From positions 19,329,371 through 19,393,370 of the forward strand of contig OZ020487.1 in assembly GCA_963971405.1 (NCBI GenBank): 64,000 bases of DNA, written 5' to 3'. The notes under the pieces are model-generated. The model saw only the letters and a program-made list of their open reading frames with translations, was not told the origin of the DNA and did not search any database. The position numbers and the translations under genes are program-made. How positions within the stretch are numbered: the stretch's first letter is position 1; each line of letters begins with the position of its first letter. Shown piece by piece: positions 25,101 through 38,949 of this stretch. The DNA comes from Psococerastis gibbosa (Eukaryota > Arthropoda > Insecta > Psocodea > Psocidae).

Positions 25101-28100
25101 ATCATTTCAAGACCTATAAAAAAAATAAAATAAGTAAATAGCTATTTTTTTTATTCTTGTCGAATGAATTTTGTTTAGCTACATTTACTCCGATGAACAC
25201 GCAGGAGCAATTGCTCAATGTTAAGTACAATACTGTGAGTCAAAATAAGCAAAATTAAGACACCCATATCATTTCAAGACCATTAAAAAAATAAAATAAG
25301 TATATAGCTATTATCGTATTCTTGTCGAATGAATTTTTTGTAGCTACATTTACACCGATGAACACGCAGGAGGAATTGTTCAATGTTAAGTCCTACAAAA
25401 TGTACCTTAACAAGCAAAATTAAGACACCTATATCTTTTTAAGACCTTTAAAAAAATAAAATAAGTAAATAGCTATTTTTCTTATTCTTGTCTAATGAAT
25501 TTTTTTTAGCTACATTTACACCGATGAACACGCAGGAAAAATTGCATAATGTTAAGTACAATACATTGAGCCAAAATAAGTAAAATTAAGACACCTATAT
25601 CTTTTTAAAACCTTTAAAAAAATAAAATAAGTAAATAGCTATTTTTTTTATTCTTGTCGAATGAATTTTTTTTAGCTACATTTACACCGACGTACACGCA
25701 GGAGCAAGTGTTCAATGTTGAGTACAAGACAATGAGCCTAAATAAGCAAAATTAAGACACCTATATCTTTTTATGACCTTTAAAAAAAATAAAATAAGTA
25801 TATAGCAATTTTTTGTATTCTTGTCGAATGAATTTTTTGTAGCTACATTTACACAGATGAACACGCAGGAGCAATTGGTCAATGTTTAATACAACACAGT
25901 GAGCCTAAACAAGCAAAATTAGATCCTACCTATCCTATCCTACCTATATCTTTTTAAGACCTTTAAAAAAAATAAAATAAGTAAATAGCTATTTTTTTTA
26001 TTCTTGTCGAATGAATTTTGTTTAGCTACATTTACTCCGATGAACACGCAGGAGCAATTGCTCAAAGTTAAGTACAATACAGTGAGTCAAAATAAGCAAT
26101 ATTAAGACACCCTTATCTTATCAAGACCTTTAAAAAAAATAAAATAAGTATATAGCTATTATCGTATTCTTGTCGAATGAATTTTTTGTAGCTACATTTA
26201 CACCGATGAACACGCAGGAGCAATTGTTCAATGTTAAGTCCTACACAATGTACCTAAACAAGCAAAATTAAGACACCTATATCTTTTCAAGACCTTTAAA
26301 AAAAAAAAATAAGTAAATAGCTATTTTTCTTATTCTTGTCGAATGAATTTTTTTTAGCTACATTTACACCGATGAACACGCAGGAGCAATTGGTCAATGT
26401 TAAGTACAATACAGTGAGCCTAAACAAGCAAAATTAGACACCGATATCTTTTTAAGACCTTTAAAAAAAATAAAATAAGTAAATAGCTATTTTTTTTATT
26501 CTTGTCGAATGAATTTTGTTTAGCTACATTTACTCCGATGAACACGCAGGAGCAATTGCTCAATGTTGAATACAATACAGTGAGTCAAAATAAGCAAAAT
26601 TAAGACACCCATATCATTTCAAGACCATTAAAAAAAAAAAATAAGTATATAGCTATTATCGTATTCTTGTCGAATGAATTTTTTGTAGCTACATTTACAC
26701 CGATGAACACGCAGGAGCAATTGTTCAATGTTAAGTCCTACACAATGTACCTAAACAAGCAAAATTAAGACACCTATATTTTTTTAAGACCTTTAAAAAA
26801 ATAAAATAAGTAAATAGCTATTTTTCTTATTCTTGTCGAATGAATTTTTTTTAGCTACATTTACACCGATGAACACGCAGGAAAAATTGCTTAATGTTAA
26901 GTACAATACATTGAGCCAAAATAAGTAAAATTAAGACACCTATATCTTTTTAAAACCTTTAAAAAAATAAAATAAGTAAATAGCTATTTTTTTTATTCTT
27001 GTCGAATGAATTTTTTTTAGCTACATTTACACCGACGTACACGCAGGAGCAAATGGTCAATGTTACGTACAATACAATGAGCCTAAATAAGCAAAATTAA
27101 GACACCTTTATCTTTTTAAGACCTTTAAAAAAATAAAATAAGTAAATAGCTATTTTTCTTATTCTTGTCGAATGAATTTTTTTAGCTACATTTACACCGA
27201 TGAACACGCAGGAACAATTGCTCAATGTCAAGTACAATACATTGAGCCAAAATAAGCAAAACTAAGACACCCATATCATTTCAAGACCATTAAAAAAAAT
27301 AAAATAGGTATATAGCTATTATCGTATTCTTGTCGAATGAATTTTTTGTAGCTACATTTACACCGATGAACACGCAGGAGCAAGTGGTCAATGTTAAGTA
27401 CAATACAATGAGCCTAAACAAGCAAAATTTATACACCTATATCTTTTTAAGACCTTTAAAAAAAATAAAATAAGTATATAGCTATTATCGTATTCTTGTC
27501 GAATGAATTTTGTGTAGCTACATTTACACCGATGAACACGCAGGAGCAATTGTTCAATGTTATGTCCTACACAATGTACCTAAACAAGCAAAATTAAGAC
27601 ACCTATATCTTTTTAAAACCTTTAAAAAAAATAAAATAAGTAAATAGCTATTTTTCTTATTCTTGTCGAATGAATTTTTTTTAGCTACATTTACACCGAT
27701 GAACACGCAGGAGCAATTGCTCAATGTTAAGTACAATACAATGAGCCCAAAATAAGCAAAATTAAGACACTCATGTCATATGAAGACCTTTAAAAAAAAA
27801 AATAAGTATATAGCTATTTTTCGTATTCTTGTCGAATGAATTTTTTGTAGCTACATTTACACAGATGAACACGCTGGAGCAATTGCTTAATGTTAGATAC
27901 AGTACAGTGAGCCAAAATAAGCAATACTAAGACACCCATATCATTTCAAAACCTTTTAAAAAAATAAAATAAGTAAATAGCTATTTTTCTTATTCTTGTC
28001 GAATGAATTTTTTTTAGCTACATTTACACTGATGAACACGCAGGAGCAATTGTTCAATATTAAATACATTACATTGAGCCAAAATAAGCAAAATTAAGAC

Positions 28101-31100
28101 ACCTATATCTTTTAAAGACCTTTAAAAAAAAAAGAAGTAAATAGCTATTTTTTTATTCTTGTCGAATGAATTTTGTTTAGCTACATTTACACCGATGAAC
28201 ACGCAGGAGCAATTGCTCAATGTTAATTACAATACAATGAGCAAAAATAAGCCAAATTAAGACACCCGGGTCATATCAAGACCTTTAAAAAAAATAAAAT
28301 AAGTATATAGCAATTTTTTGTATTCTTGTCGAATGAATTTTTTGTAGCTACATTTACACAGATGAACACGCAGGAGCAATTGGTCAATGTTGAGTACAAT
28401 ACAGTGAGCCCAAACAAGCAAAATTAAGACACCTATATCTTTTTAAGACCTTTAAAAAAAAAAAAAAAGTAAATAGCTATTTTTCTTATTCTTGTCGAAT
28501 GAATTTTTTTTTGCTACATTTACACCGATGAACACGCAGGAGCAATTGTTCAATGTTAAGTACAATACAATGAGCCAAAATAAGCCAAATTAAGACACCC
28601 TTATCATATCAAGACCTTTAAAAAAAATAAAATAAGTAAATAGCAATTTTTTTTATTCTTGTCGAATGAATTTTTTTAGCAACATTTACACCGATGAACA
28701 CTCAGGAGCAAGTGGCCAATATTAAGTACAATACAATGAGCCTAAATAAGCAAAATTAAGACACCTATATCTTTTTAAGACCTTTAAAAAAAATAAAATA
28801 AGTAAATAGCTATTTTTCATATTCTTGTCGAATGAATTTTTTTTAGCCACATTTACACCGATGAACACGCAGGAACAATTGCCCAATGTTAAGTACGATA
28901 CAATGAGCCAAAATAAGCAAAATTAAGACACCTATATCCTTTTTAAACCTTTAAAAAAAATAAAATAAGTAAATAGCTATTTTTCTTATTCTTGTCGAAT
29001 GAATTTTTTTTAGCTACATTTACACCGACGAACACGCAGGAGCAATTGCTCAATGTTAAGTACAATACAATGAGCCAAAGTATGCAAAATTAAGACACTC
29101 ATGTCATATCAAGACCTTTAAAAAAAAAATAAGTATATAGCATTTTTCGTATTCTTGTCGAATGAATTTTTTGTAGCTACATTTACACCGATGAACACGC
29201 TGGAGCAATTGCCTAATGTTAGATACAGTACATTGAGCCAAAATAAGCAATATTAAGACACCCATATCTTTTCAAAACCTTTAAAAAAAATAAAATAAGT
29301 AAATAGCTATTTTTCGTATTCTTGCCGTATGAATTTTTTTAAGCTACATTTACACCGATGAACACGCAGGAGCGATTGCTCAATATTAAATACAATACAT
29401 TGAGCCAAAATAAGCAAAATTAAGACACCTATATCTTTTTAAGACCTTTAAAAAAAATAAAATAAGTAAATAGCTATTTTTCTTATTCTTGTCGAATGAA
29501 TTTTGTTTAGCTACATTTACTCCGATGAACAGGCAGGAGCAATTGCTCAATGTTAAGTACAATACAGTGAGTCAAAATAAGCAAAATTAAGACACCCATA
29601 TCATTTCAAGACCATTAAAAAAAATAAAATAAGTATATAGCTATTATCGTATTCTTGTCGAATGAATTTTTTGTAGCTACATTTACACCGATGAACACGC
29701 AAGAGCAATTGTTTAATGTTAAGTCGTACACAATGTACCTAAACAAGCAAAATTAAGACACCTATATCTTTTTTAAACCTTTAAAAAAATAAAATAAGTA
29801 AATAGCAATTTTTCTTATTCTTGTCGAATGAATTTTTTTTAGCTACATTTACACCGATGAACACGCAGGAACAATCGCTCAATGTTAAGTACAATACAAT
29901 GAGCCAAAATAAGCAAAATTAAGACACCTATATCTTTCTAAGACCTTTAAAAAAAATAAAATAAGTAAATAGCTATTTTTCTTATTCTTGTCGAATGAAT
30001 TTTGTTTAGCTACATTTACTCCGATGAACACGCAGGAGCAATTGCTCAATGTTAAGTACAATACAGTGAGTCAAAATAAGCAAAATTAAGACACCCATAT
30101 CATTTCAAGACCATTAAAAAAAATAAAATAAGTATATAGCTATTATCGTATTCTTGTCGAATGAATTTTTTGTAGCTACATTTACACCGATGAACACGCA
30201 GGAGCAATTGTTCAATGTTAAGTCCTACACAATGTACCTAAACAAGCAAAATTAAGACACCTATATCTTTTTAAGACCTTTAAAAAATAAAATAAGTAAA
30301 TAGCTATTTTTCTTATTCTTGTCGAATGAATATTTTTTAGCTAAATTTACACCGATGAACACGCAGGAGCAATTGCTCAATATTAAATACAATACATTGA
30401 GCCAAAATAAGCAAAATTAAGACACCTATATCTTTTTAAGACCTTTAAAAAAAAAAGAAGTATATAGCTATTTTTTGTATTCTTGTCGAATGAATTTTTT
30501 TTAGCTACATTTACACCGACGTACACGCAGGAGCAAATGGTCAATGTTAAGTACCATACAATGAGCCTGAATAAGCAAAATTAAGGCACCTTTATCTTTT
30601 TAAGACCTTTAAAAAAATAAAATAAGTAAATAGCTATTTTTCTTATTCTTGTCGAATGAATTTTTTTTAGCTACATTTACACCGATTAACACGCAGGAAC
30701 AATTGCTCAATGTCAAGTACAATACATTGAGCCACAATAAGCAAAATTAAGACACCCATATCATTTCAAGACCATTAAAAAAAATAAAATAAGTATATAG
30801 CTATTATCGTATTCTTGTCGAATGAATTTTTTGTAGCTACATTTACACCGATGAACAAGCAGGAGCAAGTGGTCAATGTTAAGTACAATACAATGAGCCT
30901 AAATAAGCAAAATTAAGACACCTATATCTTTATAAGACCTTTAAAAAAAAAAATAAGTAAATAGCTATTTTTCGTATTCTTGCCGTATGAATTTTTTTAA
31001 GCTACATTTACACCGATGAACACGCAGGAGCAATTGCTCAATATTAAATACATTACATTGAGCCAAAATACGCAAAATTAAGACACCTATATCTTTTAAA

Positions 31101-32790
31101 GACCTTTAAAAAAAAAGAAGTAAATAGCTATTTTTCTTATTCTTGTCGAATGAATTTTGTTTAGCTACATTTACACCGATGAACACGCAGGAGCAATTGC
31201 TCAATGTTAATTACAATACAATGAGCAAAAATAAGCCAAATTAAGACACCCGGGTCATATCAAGACCTTTAAAAAAAAAAAAATAAGTATAGAGCTATTT
31301 TTCGTATTCTTGTCGAATGAATTTTTTTTAGCAACATTTACACCGATGAACACGCAGGAGCAATTGCACAATGTTAAATACAATACAATGAGCCGAAATA
31401 AGCAAAATTTAGACACCCTTATCATATCAAGACCTTAAAAAAAATAATATAAGTAAATAGCTATTTTTTTTATTCTTGTCGAATGAATTTTTTTTAGCAA
31501 CATTTACACCGATGAACACGCTGGAGCAATTGCCTAATGTTAGATACAGTACAGTGAGCTAAAATAAGCAAAATTAAGGCACCTATATCTTTTTAAAACC
31601 TTTAAAAAAAATAAAATAAGTAAATAGCTATTTTTCTTATTCTTGTCGAATGAATTTTATGTAGCTACATTTACACCGATGAACACGCAGGAGCAATTGC
31701 TCAATGTTAAGTACAATACAATGAGCCAAAATAAGCAAAATTAAGACACCAATATCTTTTTAAAACCTTTAAAAAAAATAAAATAAGTAAATAGCTATTT
31801 TTCTTATTCTTGTCGAATGAATTTTTTTTAGCTACATTTACACCGATGAACACGCAGGAGCAATTGCTCAATGTTAAGTACAATACAATGAGCCAAAATA
31901 AGCAAAATTAAGACACTCATATCATATCAAGACCTTTAAAAAAAAAAATAAGTATATAGCTATTTTTCGAATTCTTGTCGAATGAATTTTTTGTAGCTAC
32001 ATTTACACCGATGAACACGCTGGAGCAATTGCCAAATGTTAGATACAATACAATGAGCCAAAATAAGCAAAATTAAGACACCTATATCTTTTTAAAACCT
32101 TTAAAAAAAATAAAATAAGTAATTAGCTATTTTTCGTATTCTTGCCGTATGAATTTTTTTAAGCTACATTTACACCGATGAACACGCAGGAGCAATTGCT
32201 CAATGTTACGTACAATACATGGAGCCAAAATAAGCAAAATAAAGACACCTATATCTTTTTAAAACCTTTTAAAAAAAAAAATAAGTAAATAGCTATTTTT
32301 CTTATTCTTGTCGAATGAATTTTTTTTAGCCACATTTACACCGATGAACACGCAGTAACAATTGCTCAATGTTAAGTACAATACAATGAGCCAAAATTAG
32401 CAAAATTAAGACACCTATATCTTTTTAAAACCTTTAAAAAAAATAAAATAAGTAAATAGCTATTTTTCTTATTCTTGTCGAATGAATTTTTTTTAGCCAC
32501 ATTTACGCCGATGAACACGCAGGAACAATTGCTCAGTGTTAAGTACAATACAATGAGCCAAAATAAGCAAAATTAAGACACCTATATCTTTTTAAAACCT
32601 TTAAAAAAAATAAAATAAGCAAATAGCTATTTTTCGTATTCATGTCGAATGAATTTTTTTTAGCTACATTTACACCGATGAACACGCAGGAGCAAGTGGC
32701 CAATGTTAAGTACAATACAGTGAGCCAAAATAAGCAAAATTAAGACACTCATGTCATATCAAGACCTTTAAAAAAAAAAATAAGTATATA
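22143..32790 (+). repeat. Long HOR copy 2: 64 monomers, 10,648 bp
   Basis: This copy follows copy 1 in the same monomer order. It has two monomers (26983, 27149) missing from copy 1, and lacks one (the 17496 type, between 28144 and 28310), giving 63 + 2 - 1 = 64. It also holds a unique insertion at 25924-25944. Offsets to copy 1 step from 10,468 to 10,484 (insertion), 10,814 (two extra monomers) and 10,647 (deletion), each step being one identifiable event. Confidence 0.93.
25924..25944 (+). other. Unique 17-bp net insertion of CCTA/TATCC-rich sequence
   Basis: Sister monomers (15338, 40447, 44110, 48427) read TTAGACACCTATATC. Here TTAGA is followed by 21 bases built from repeated CCTAC, CTAT and TCC pieces before TATATC, replacing four bases (CACC). 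The monomer becomes 183 bp long. It is the only such low-complexity insertion seen in the array. Local slippage or templated repair seeded on CCTAT is plausible; a sequencing or assembly error cannot be excluded. It is not a telomere repeat run. Confidence 0.9.
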
Positions 32791-34121
32791 GCTATTTTTC
32801 GTATTCATGTCAAATGAATTTTTTGTAGCTACATTTACACCGATGAACACGCTGGAGCAATTGCCTAATGTTCGATACAGTACAGTAAGCCAAAATAAGC
32901 AATATTAAGACACCCATATCTTTTCAAAACCTTTAAAAAAAATAAAATAAGTAAATAGCTACTTTTCGTATTCTTGCCGTATGAATTTTTTTAAGCTACA
33001 TTTACACCGATGAACACGCAGGAGCAATTGCTCAATATTAAATACAATACATTGAGCCAAAATAAGCAAAATTAAGACACCTATATCTTTTAAAGACCTT
33101 TAAAAAAAAAAAGAAGTATATAGCTATTTTTTGTATTCTTGTCGAATGAATTTTTTTTAGCTACATTTACACCGACGTACACGCAGGAGCAAATGGTCAA
33201 TGTTAAGTACAATACAATGAGCCAAAATAAGCCAAATTAAGACACCCTTATCATATCAAGACCTTTAAAAAAAATAAAATAAGTAAATAGCTATTTTTTT
33301 TTTCTTGTCGAATGAATTTTTTTTAGCAACATTTACACCGATGAACACGCAGGAGCAAAGGGCCAATGTTAAGTACAATACAATGAGCCTAAATAAGCAA
33401 AATTAAGACACCTATATCTTTTTAAGACCTTTAAAAAAAATAAAATAAGTAAATAGCTATTTTTCTTATTCTCGTCGAATGAATTTTTTTTAGCTACATT
33501 TACACCGATGAACACGCAGGAACAATTGCTCAATGTTGAGTACAATACGTTGAGCCTAAATAAGCAAAATTAAGACACCTATATCTTTTTAAGACCTTTA
33601 AAAAAATAAAATAAGTAAATAGCTATTTTTCTTATTCTTGTCGAATGAATTTTATTTAGCTACATTTACACCGATGAACACGCAGGAACAATTGTTCAAT
33701 GTTAAGTACAATACATTGAGCCAAAATAGGCAAAATTAAGGCACCTATATCTTTTTAGAACCTTTAAAAAAAATAAAATTAGTAATGAGCTATTTTTCTT
33801 ACTCTTGTCGAATGAATTTTATTTAGCTACATTTACACCGATGAACATGCAGGAGCAATTGCTCAATGTTAAGTACAATACAGTGAGCCAAAATAATCAA
33901 AATTTAGACACCCATATCATTTCAAGACCTATAAAAAAAATAAAATAAGTAAATAGCTATTTTTTTTATTCTTGTCGAATGAATTTCTTTTAGCAACATT
34001 TAAACCGATGAACACGCAGGAGCAATTGTTCAATGTCAAGTACAATACATTGAGCCAAAATAAGCAAAATTAAGACACCTATATCTTTTTAAAACCTTTA
34101 AAAAAATAAAATAAGTAAATA
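32791..34121 (+). repeat. Long HOR copy 3, first eight monomers
   Basis: The block matches 22143-23473. It carries a private change, AATAATCAAAA instead of AATAAGCAAAA, at 33897, which copies 1 and 2 lack. The expected next monomer (13006 type, GATGAAAACGC) is displaced: at 34122 the series jumps back to the 20647/31294 type. Confidence 0.9.
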
Positions 34122-36782
34122 GCTATTTTTCGTATTCTTGTCGAATGAATTTTTTTTAGCAACATTTACACCGATGAACACGCAGGAGCAATTGCACAAT
34201 GTTAAATACAATACAATGAGCCGAAATAAGCAAAATTTAGACACCCTTATCATATCAAGACCTTAAAAAAAATAATATAAGTAAATAGCTATTTTTTTTA
34301 TTCTTGTCGAATGAATTTTTTTTAGCAACATTTACACCGATGAACACGCTGGAGCAATTGCCTAATGTTAGATACAGTACAGTGAGCTAAAATAAGCAAA
34401 ATTAAGGCACCTATATCTTTTTAAAACCTTTAAAAAAAATAAAATAAGTAAATAGCTATTTTTCTTATTCTTGTCGAATGAATTTTATGTAGCTACATTT
34501 ACACCGATGAACACGCAGGAGCAATTGCTCAATGTTAAGTACAATACAATGAGCCAAAATAAGCAAAATTAAGACACCAATATCTTTTTAAAACCTTTAA
34601 AAAAAATAAAATAAGTAAATAGCTATTTTTCTTATTCTTGTCGAATGAATTTTTTTTAGCTACATTTACACCGATGAACACGCAGGAGCAATTGCTCAAT
34701 GTTAAGTACAATACAGTGAGCCAAAATAAGCAAAATTAAGACACTCATATCATATCAAGACCTTTAAAAAAAAAAATAAGTATATAGCTATTTTTCGAAT
34801 TCTTGTCGAATGAATTTTTTGTAGCTACATTTACACCGATGAACACGCTAGAGCAATTGCCAAATGTTAGATACAATACAATGAGCCAAAATAAGCAAAA
34901 TTAAGACACCTATATCTTTTTAAAACCTTTAAAAAAAATAAAATAAGTAATTAGCTATTTTTCGTATTCTTGCCGTATGAATTTTTTTAAGCTACATTTA
35001 CACCGATGAACACGCAGGAGCAATTGCTCAATGTTACGTACAATACATGGAGCCAAAATAAGCAAAATAAAGACACCTATATCTTTTTAAAACCTTTAAA
35101 AAAAAAAAATAAGTAAATAGCTATTTTTCTTATTCTTGTCGAATGAATTTTTTTTAGCCACATTTACACCGATGAACACGCAGTAACAATTGCTCAATGT
35201 TAAGTACAATACAATGAGCCAAAATTAGCAAAATTAAGACACCTATATCTTTTTAAAACCTTTAAAAAAAATAAAATAAGTAAATAGCTATTTTTCTTAT
35301 TCTTGTCGAATGAATTTTTTTTAGCCACATTTACGCCGATGAACACGCAGGAGCAAGTGGCCAATGTTAAGTACAATACAGTGAGCCAAAATAAGCAAAA
35401 CTAAGACACTCATGTCATATCAAGACCTTTAAAAAAAAAAATAAGTATATAGCTATTTTTCGTATTCATGTCAAATGAATTTTTTGTAGCTACATTTACA
35501 CCGATGAACACGCTGGAGCAATTGCCTAATGTTCGATACAGTACAGTAAGCCAAAATAAGCAATATTAAGACACCCATATCTTTTCAAAACCTTTAAAAA
35601 AAATAAAATAAGTAAATAGCTACTTTTCGTATTCTTGCCGTATGAATTTTTTTAAGCTACATTTACACCGATGAACACGCAGGAGCAATTGCTCAATATT
35701 AAATACAATACATTGAGCCAAAATAAGCAAAATTAAGACACCTATATCTTTTAAAGACCTTTAAAAAAAAAAAGAAGTATATAGCTATTTTTTGTATTCT
35801 TGTCGAATGAATTTTTTTTAGCTACATTTACACCGACGTACACGCAGGAGCAAATGGTCAATGTTAAGTACAATACAATGAGCCAAAATAAGCCAAATTA
35901 AGACACCCTTATCATATCAAGACCTTTAAAAAAAATAAAATAAGTAAATAGCTATTTTTTTTTTCTTGTCGAATGAATTTTTTTTAGCAACATTTACACC
36001 GATGAACACGCAGGAGCAAAGGGCCAATGTTAAGTACAATACAATGAGCCTAAATAAGCAAAATTAAGACACCTATATCTTTTTAAGACCTTTAAAAAAA
36101 ATAAAATAAGTAAATAGCTATTTTTCTTATTCTCGTCGAATGAATTTTTTTTAGCTACATTTACACCGATGAACACGCAGGAACAATTGCTCAATGTTGA
36201 GTACAATACGTTGAGCCTAAATAAGCAAAATTAAGACACCTATATCTTTTTAAGACCTTTAAAAAAATAAAATAAGTAAATAGCTATTTTTCTTATTCTT
36301 GTCGAATGAATTTTATTTAGCTACATTTACACCGATGAACACGCAGGAACAATTGTTCAATGTTAAGTACAATACATTGAGCCAAAATAGGCAAAATTAA
36401 GGCACCTATATCTTTTTAGAACCTTTAAAAAAAATAAAATTAGTAATGAGCTATTTTTCTTACTCTTGTCGAATGAATTTTATTTAGCTACATTTACACC
36501 GATGAACATGCAGGAGCAATTGCTCAATGTTAAGTACAATACAGTGAGCCAAAATAATCAAAATTTAGACACCCATATCATTTCAAGACCTATAAAAAAA
36601 ATAAAATAAGTAAATAGCTATTTTTTTTATTCTTGTCGAATGAATTTCTTTTAGCAACATTTAAACCGATGAACACGCAGGAGCAATTGCTCAATGTCAA
36701 GTACAATACATTGAGCCAAAATAAGCAAAATTAAGACACCTATATCTTTTTAAAACCTTTAAAAAAATAAAATAAGTAAATA
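34122..36782 (+). repeat. 16-monomer duplication of 31294-34121
   Basis: Monomers at 34122, 34288, 34455, 34622, 34787, 34954 and 35120 match 31294-32292 at offset 2,828 bp. One monomer is then lost in a mosaic at 35287, and the match resumes at offset 2,661 (32791 to 35452 and onward). The private T of copy 3 (33897) recurs at 36558. The jump point at 34122 lies inside GCTATTTTTC, where both parents are identical. After 36782 the long-HOR order resumes with the 13006-type monomer. Confidence 0.9.
35287..35451 (+). repeat. Mosaic monomer replacing two (one-monomer deletion)
   Basis: The left half matches 32459 (GCCACATTTACGCCG). The right half matches 32626 (AGCAAGTGGCC, then CACTCATG). The switch lies between 35336 and 35352, inside the conserved box where both parents are identical. 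One monomer length is lost relative to 32459-32790. Confidence 0.88.
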
Positions 36783-37615
36783 GCTATTTTTCTTATTCTT
36801 GTCGAATGAATTTTTTTTAGCTACATTTACACCGATGAAAACGCAGGAGCAAATGCTTAATGTTAAATACAATACAATGAGCCAAAATAAGCCAAATTAA
36901 GACACCCGTGTCATATCAAGACCTTTAAAAAAAATAAAATAAGTATATAGCTATTTTTCGTATTCATGTCGAATGAATTTTTTGTAGCTACATTTACACC
37001 GATGAACACGCAGGAGCAAGTGGCCAATGTAACGTACAATACAATGAGCCTAAATAAGCAAAATTAAGACACCTATATCTTTTTAAGACCTTTAAAAAAA
37101 TAAAATAAGTAAATAGCTATTTTTCTTATTCTTGTCGAATGAATTTGTTTTAGCTACATTTACACCGATGAACACGCAGGAACAATTGCTCAATGTTAAG
37201 TATAATACAATGAGCCAAAATAAGCAAAATTAAGACACGCTTATCATATCAAGACCTTTAAAAAAAATAAAATAAGTAAATAGCTATTTTTCTTATTCTT
37301 GTCGAATGAATTTGTTTTAGCTACATTTACACCGACGAACACGCAGGAACAATTGCTCAATGTTAAGAACAATACATTGAGCCAAAATAAGCAAAATTAA
37401 GGCACCTATATCTTTTTAAAACCTTTAAAAAAAATAAAATAAGTATATAGCTATTTTTCGTATTCTTGACGAATGAATTTTTTGTAGCTACATTTACACC
37501 GATGAACACGCAGGAGCAAATGGCCAATGTTAAGTACAAAACAATGAGCCTAAATAAGCAAAATTAAGACACCTATATCTTTTTAAGACCTTTAAAAAAA
37601 TAAAATAAGTAAATA
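36783..37615 (+). repeat. Long HOR copy 3 resumed: five monomers (13006-13673 types)
   Basis: Monomers at 36783, 36950, 37116, 37283 and 37450 match 13006-13839. Together with 36283-36782 they form an eight-monomer unit that is duplicated in 37616-38949. A private GTTAAGAACAATAC occurs near 37365. Confidence 0.88.
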
Positions 37616-38949
37616 GCTATTTTTCTTATTCTTGTCGAATGAATTTTATTTAGCTACATTTACACCGATGAACACGCAGGAACAATTGTTCAATGTTAAG
37701 TACAATACATTGAGCCAAAATAGGCAAAATTAAGGCACCTATATCTTTTTAGAACCTTTAAAAAAAATAAAATTAGTAATGAGCTATTTTTCTTACTCTT
37801 GTCGAATGAATTTTATTTAGCTACATTTACACCGATGAACATGCAGGAGCAATTGCTCAATGTTAAGTACAATACAGTGAGCCAAAATAATCAAAATTTA
37901 GACACCCATATCATTTCAAGACCTATAAAAAAAATAAAATAAGTAAATAGCTATTTTTTTTATTCTTGTCGAATGAATTTCTTTTAGCAACATTTAAACC
38001 GATGAACACGCAGGAGCAATTGCTCAATGTCAAGTACAATACATTGAGCCAAAATAAGCAAAATTAAGACACCTATATCTTTTTAAAACCTTTAAAAAAA
38101 TAAAATAAGTAAATAGCTATTTTTCTTATTCTTGTCGAATGAATTTTTTTTAGCTACATTTACACCGATGAAAACGCAGGAGCAAATGCTTAATGTTAAA
38201 TACAATACAATGAGCCAAAATAAGCCAAATTAAGACACCCGTGTCATATCAAGACCTTTAAAAAAAATAAAATAAGTATATAGCTATTTTTCGTATTCAT
38301 GTCGAATGAATTTTTTGTAGCTACATTTACACCGATGAACACGCAGGAGCAAGTGGCCAATGTAACGTACAATACAATGAGCCTAAATAAGCAAAATTAA
38401 GACACCTATATCTTTTTAAGACCTTTAAAAAAATAAAATAAGTAAATAGCTATTTTTCTTATTCTTGTCGAATGAATTTGTTTTAGCTACATTTACACCG
38501 ATGAACACGCAGGAACAATTGCTCAATGTTAAGTATAATACAATGAGCCAAAATAAGCAAAATTAAGACACGCTTATCATATCAAGACCTTTAAAAAAAA
38601 TAAAATAAGTAAATAGCTATTTTTCTTATTCTTGTCGAATGAATTTGTTTTAGCTACATTTACACCGACGAACACGCAGGAACAATTGCTCAATGTTAAG
38701 TACAATACATTGAGCCAAAATAAGCAAAATTAAGGCACCTATATCTTTTTAAAACCTTTAAAAAAAATAAAATAAGTATATAGCTATTTTTCGTATTCTT
38801 GACGAATGAATTTTTTGTAGCTACATTTACACCGATGAACACGCAGGAGCAAATGGCCAATGTTAAGTACAAAACAATGAGCCTAAATAAGCAAAATTAA
38901 GACACCTATATCTTTTTAAGACCTTTAAAAAAAATAAAATAAGTAAATA
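37616..38949 (+). repeat. 8-monomer duplication of 36283-37615 (offset 1,333 bp)
   Basis: At 37616 the expected 13840-type monomer is replaced by the 12506 type (GAACAATTGTTC, AATAGGCAAAA) and the eight-monomer series is repeated. The private T of copy 3 appears again at 37891, exactly 1,333 bp after 36558. The junction lies in the A-rich tract and GCTATTTTTCTTAT shared by both parents. Confidence 0.9.

Noticed and set aside
25924..25944. Interstitial telomere repeat
   Set aside because: The CCTAC/CTATCC pieces are irregular and do not form TTAGGG, TTAGG, TTAGGC or TTTAGGG units on either strand.
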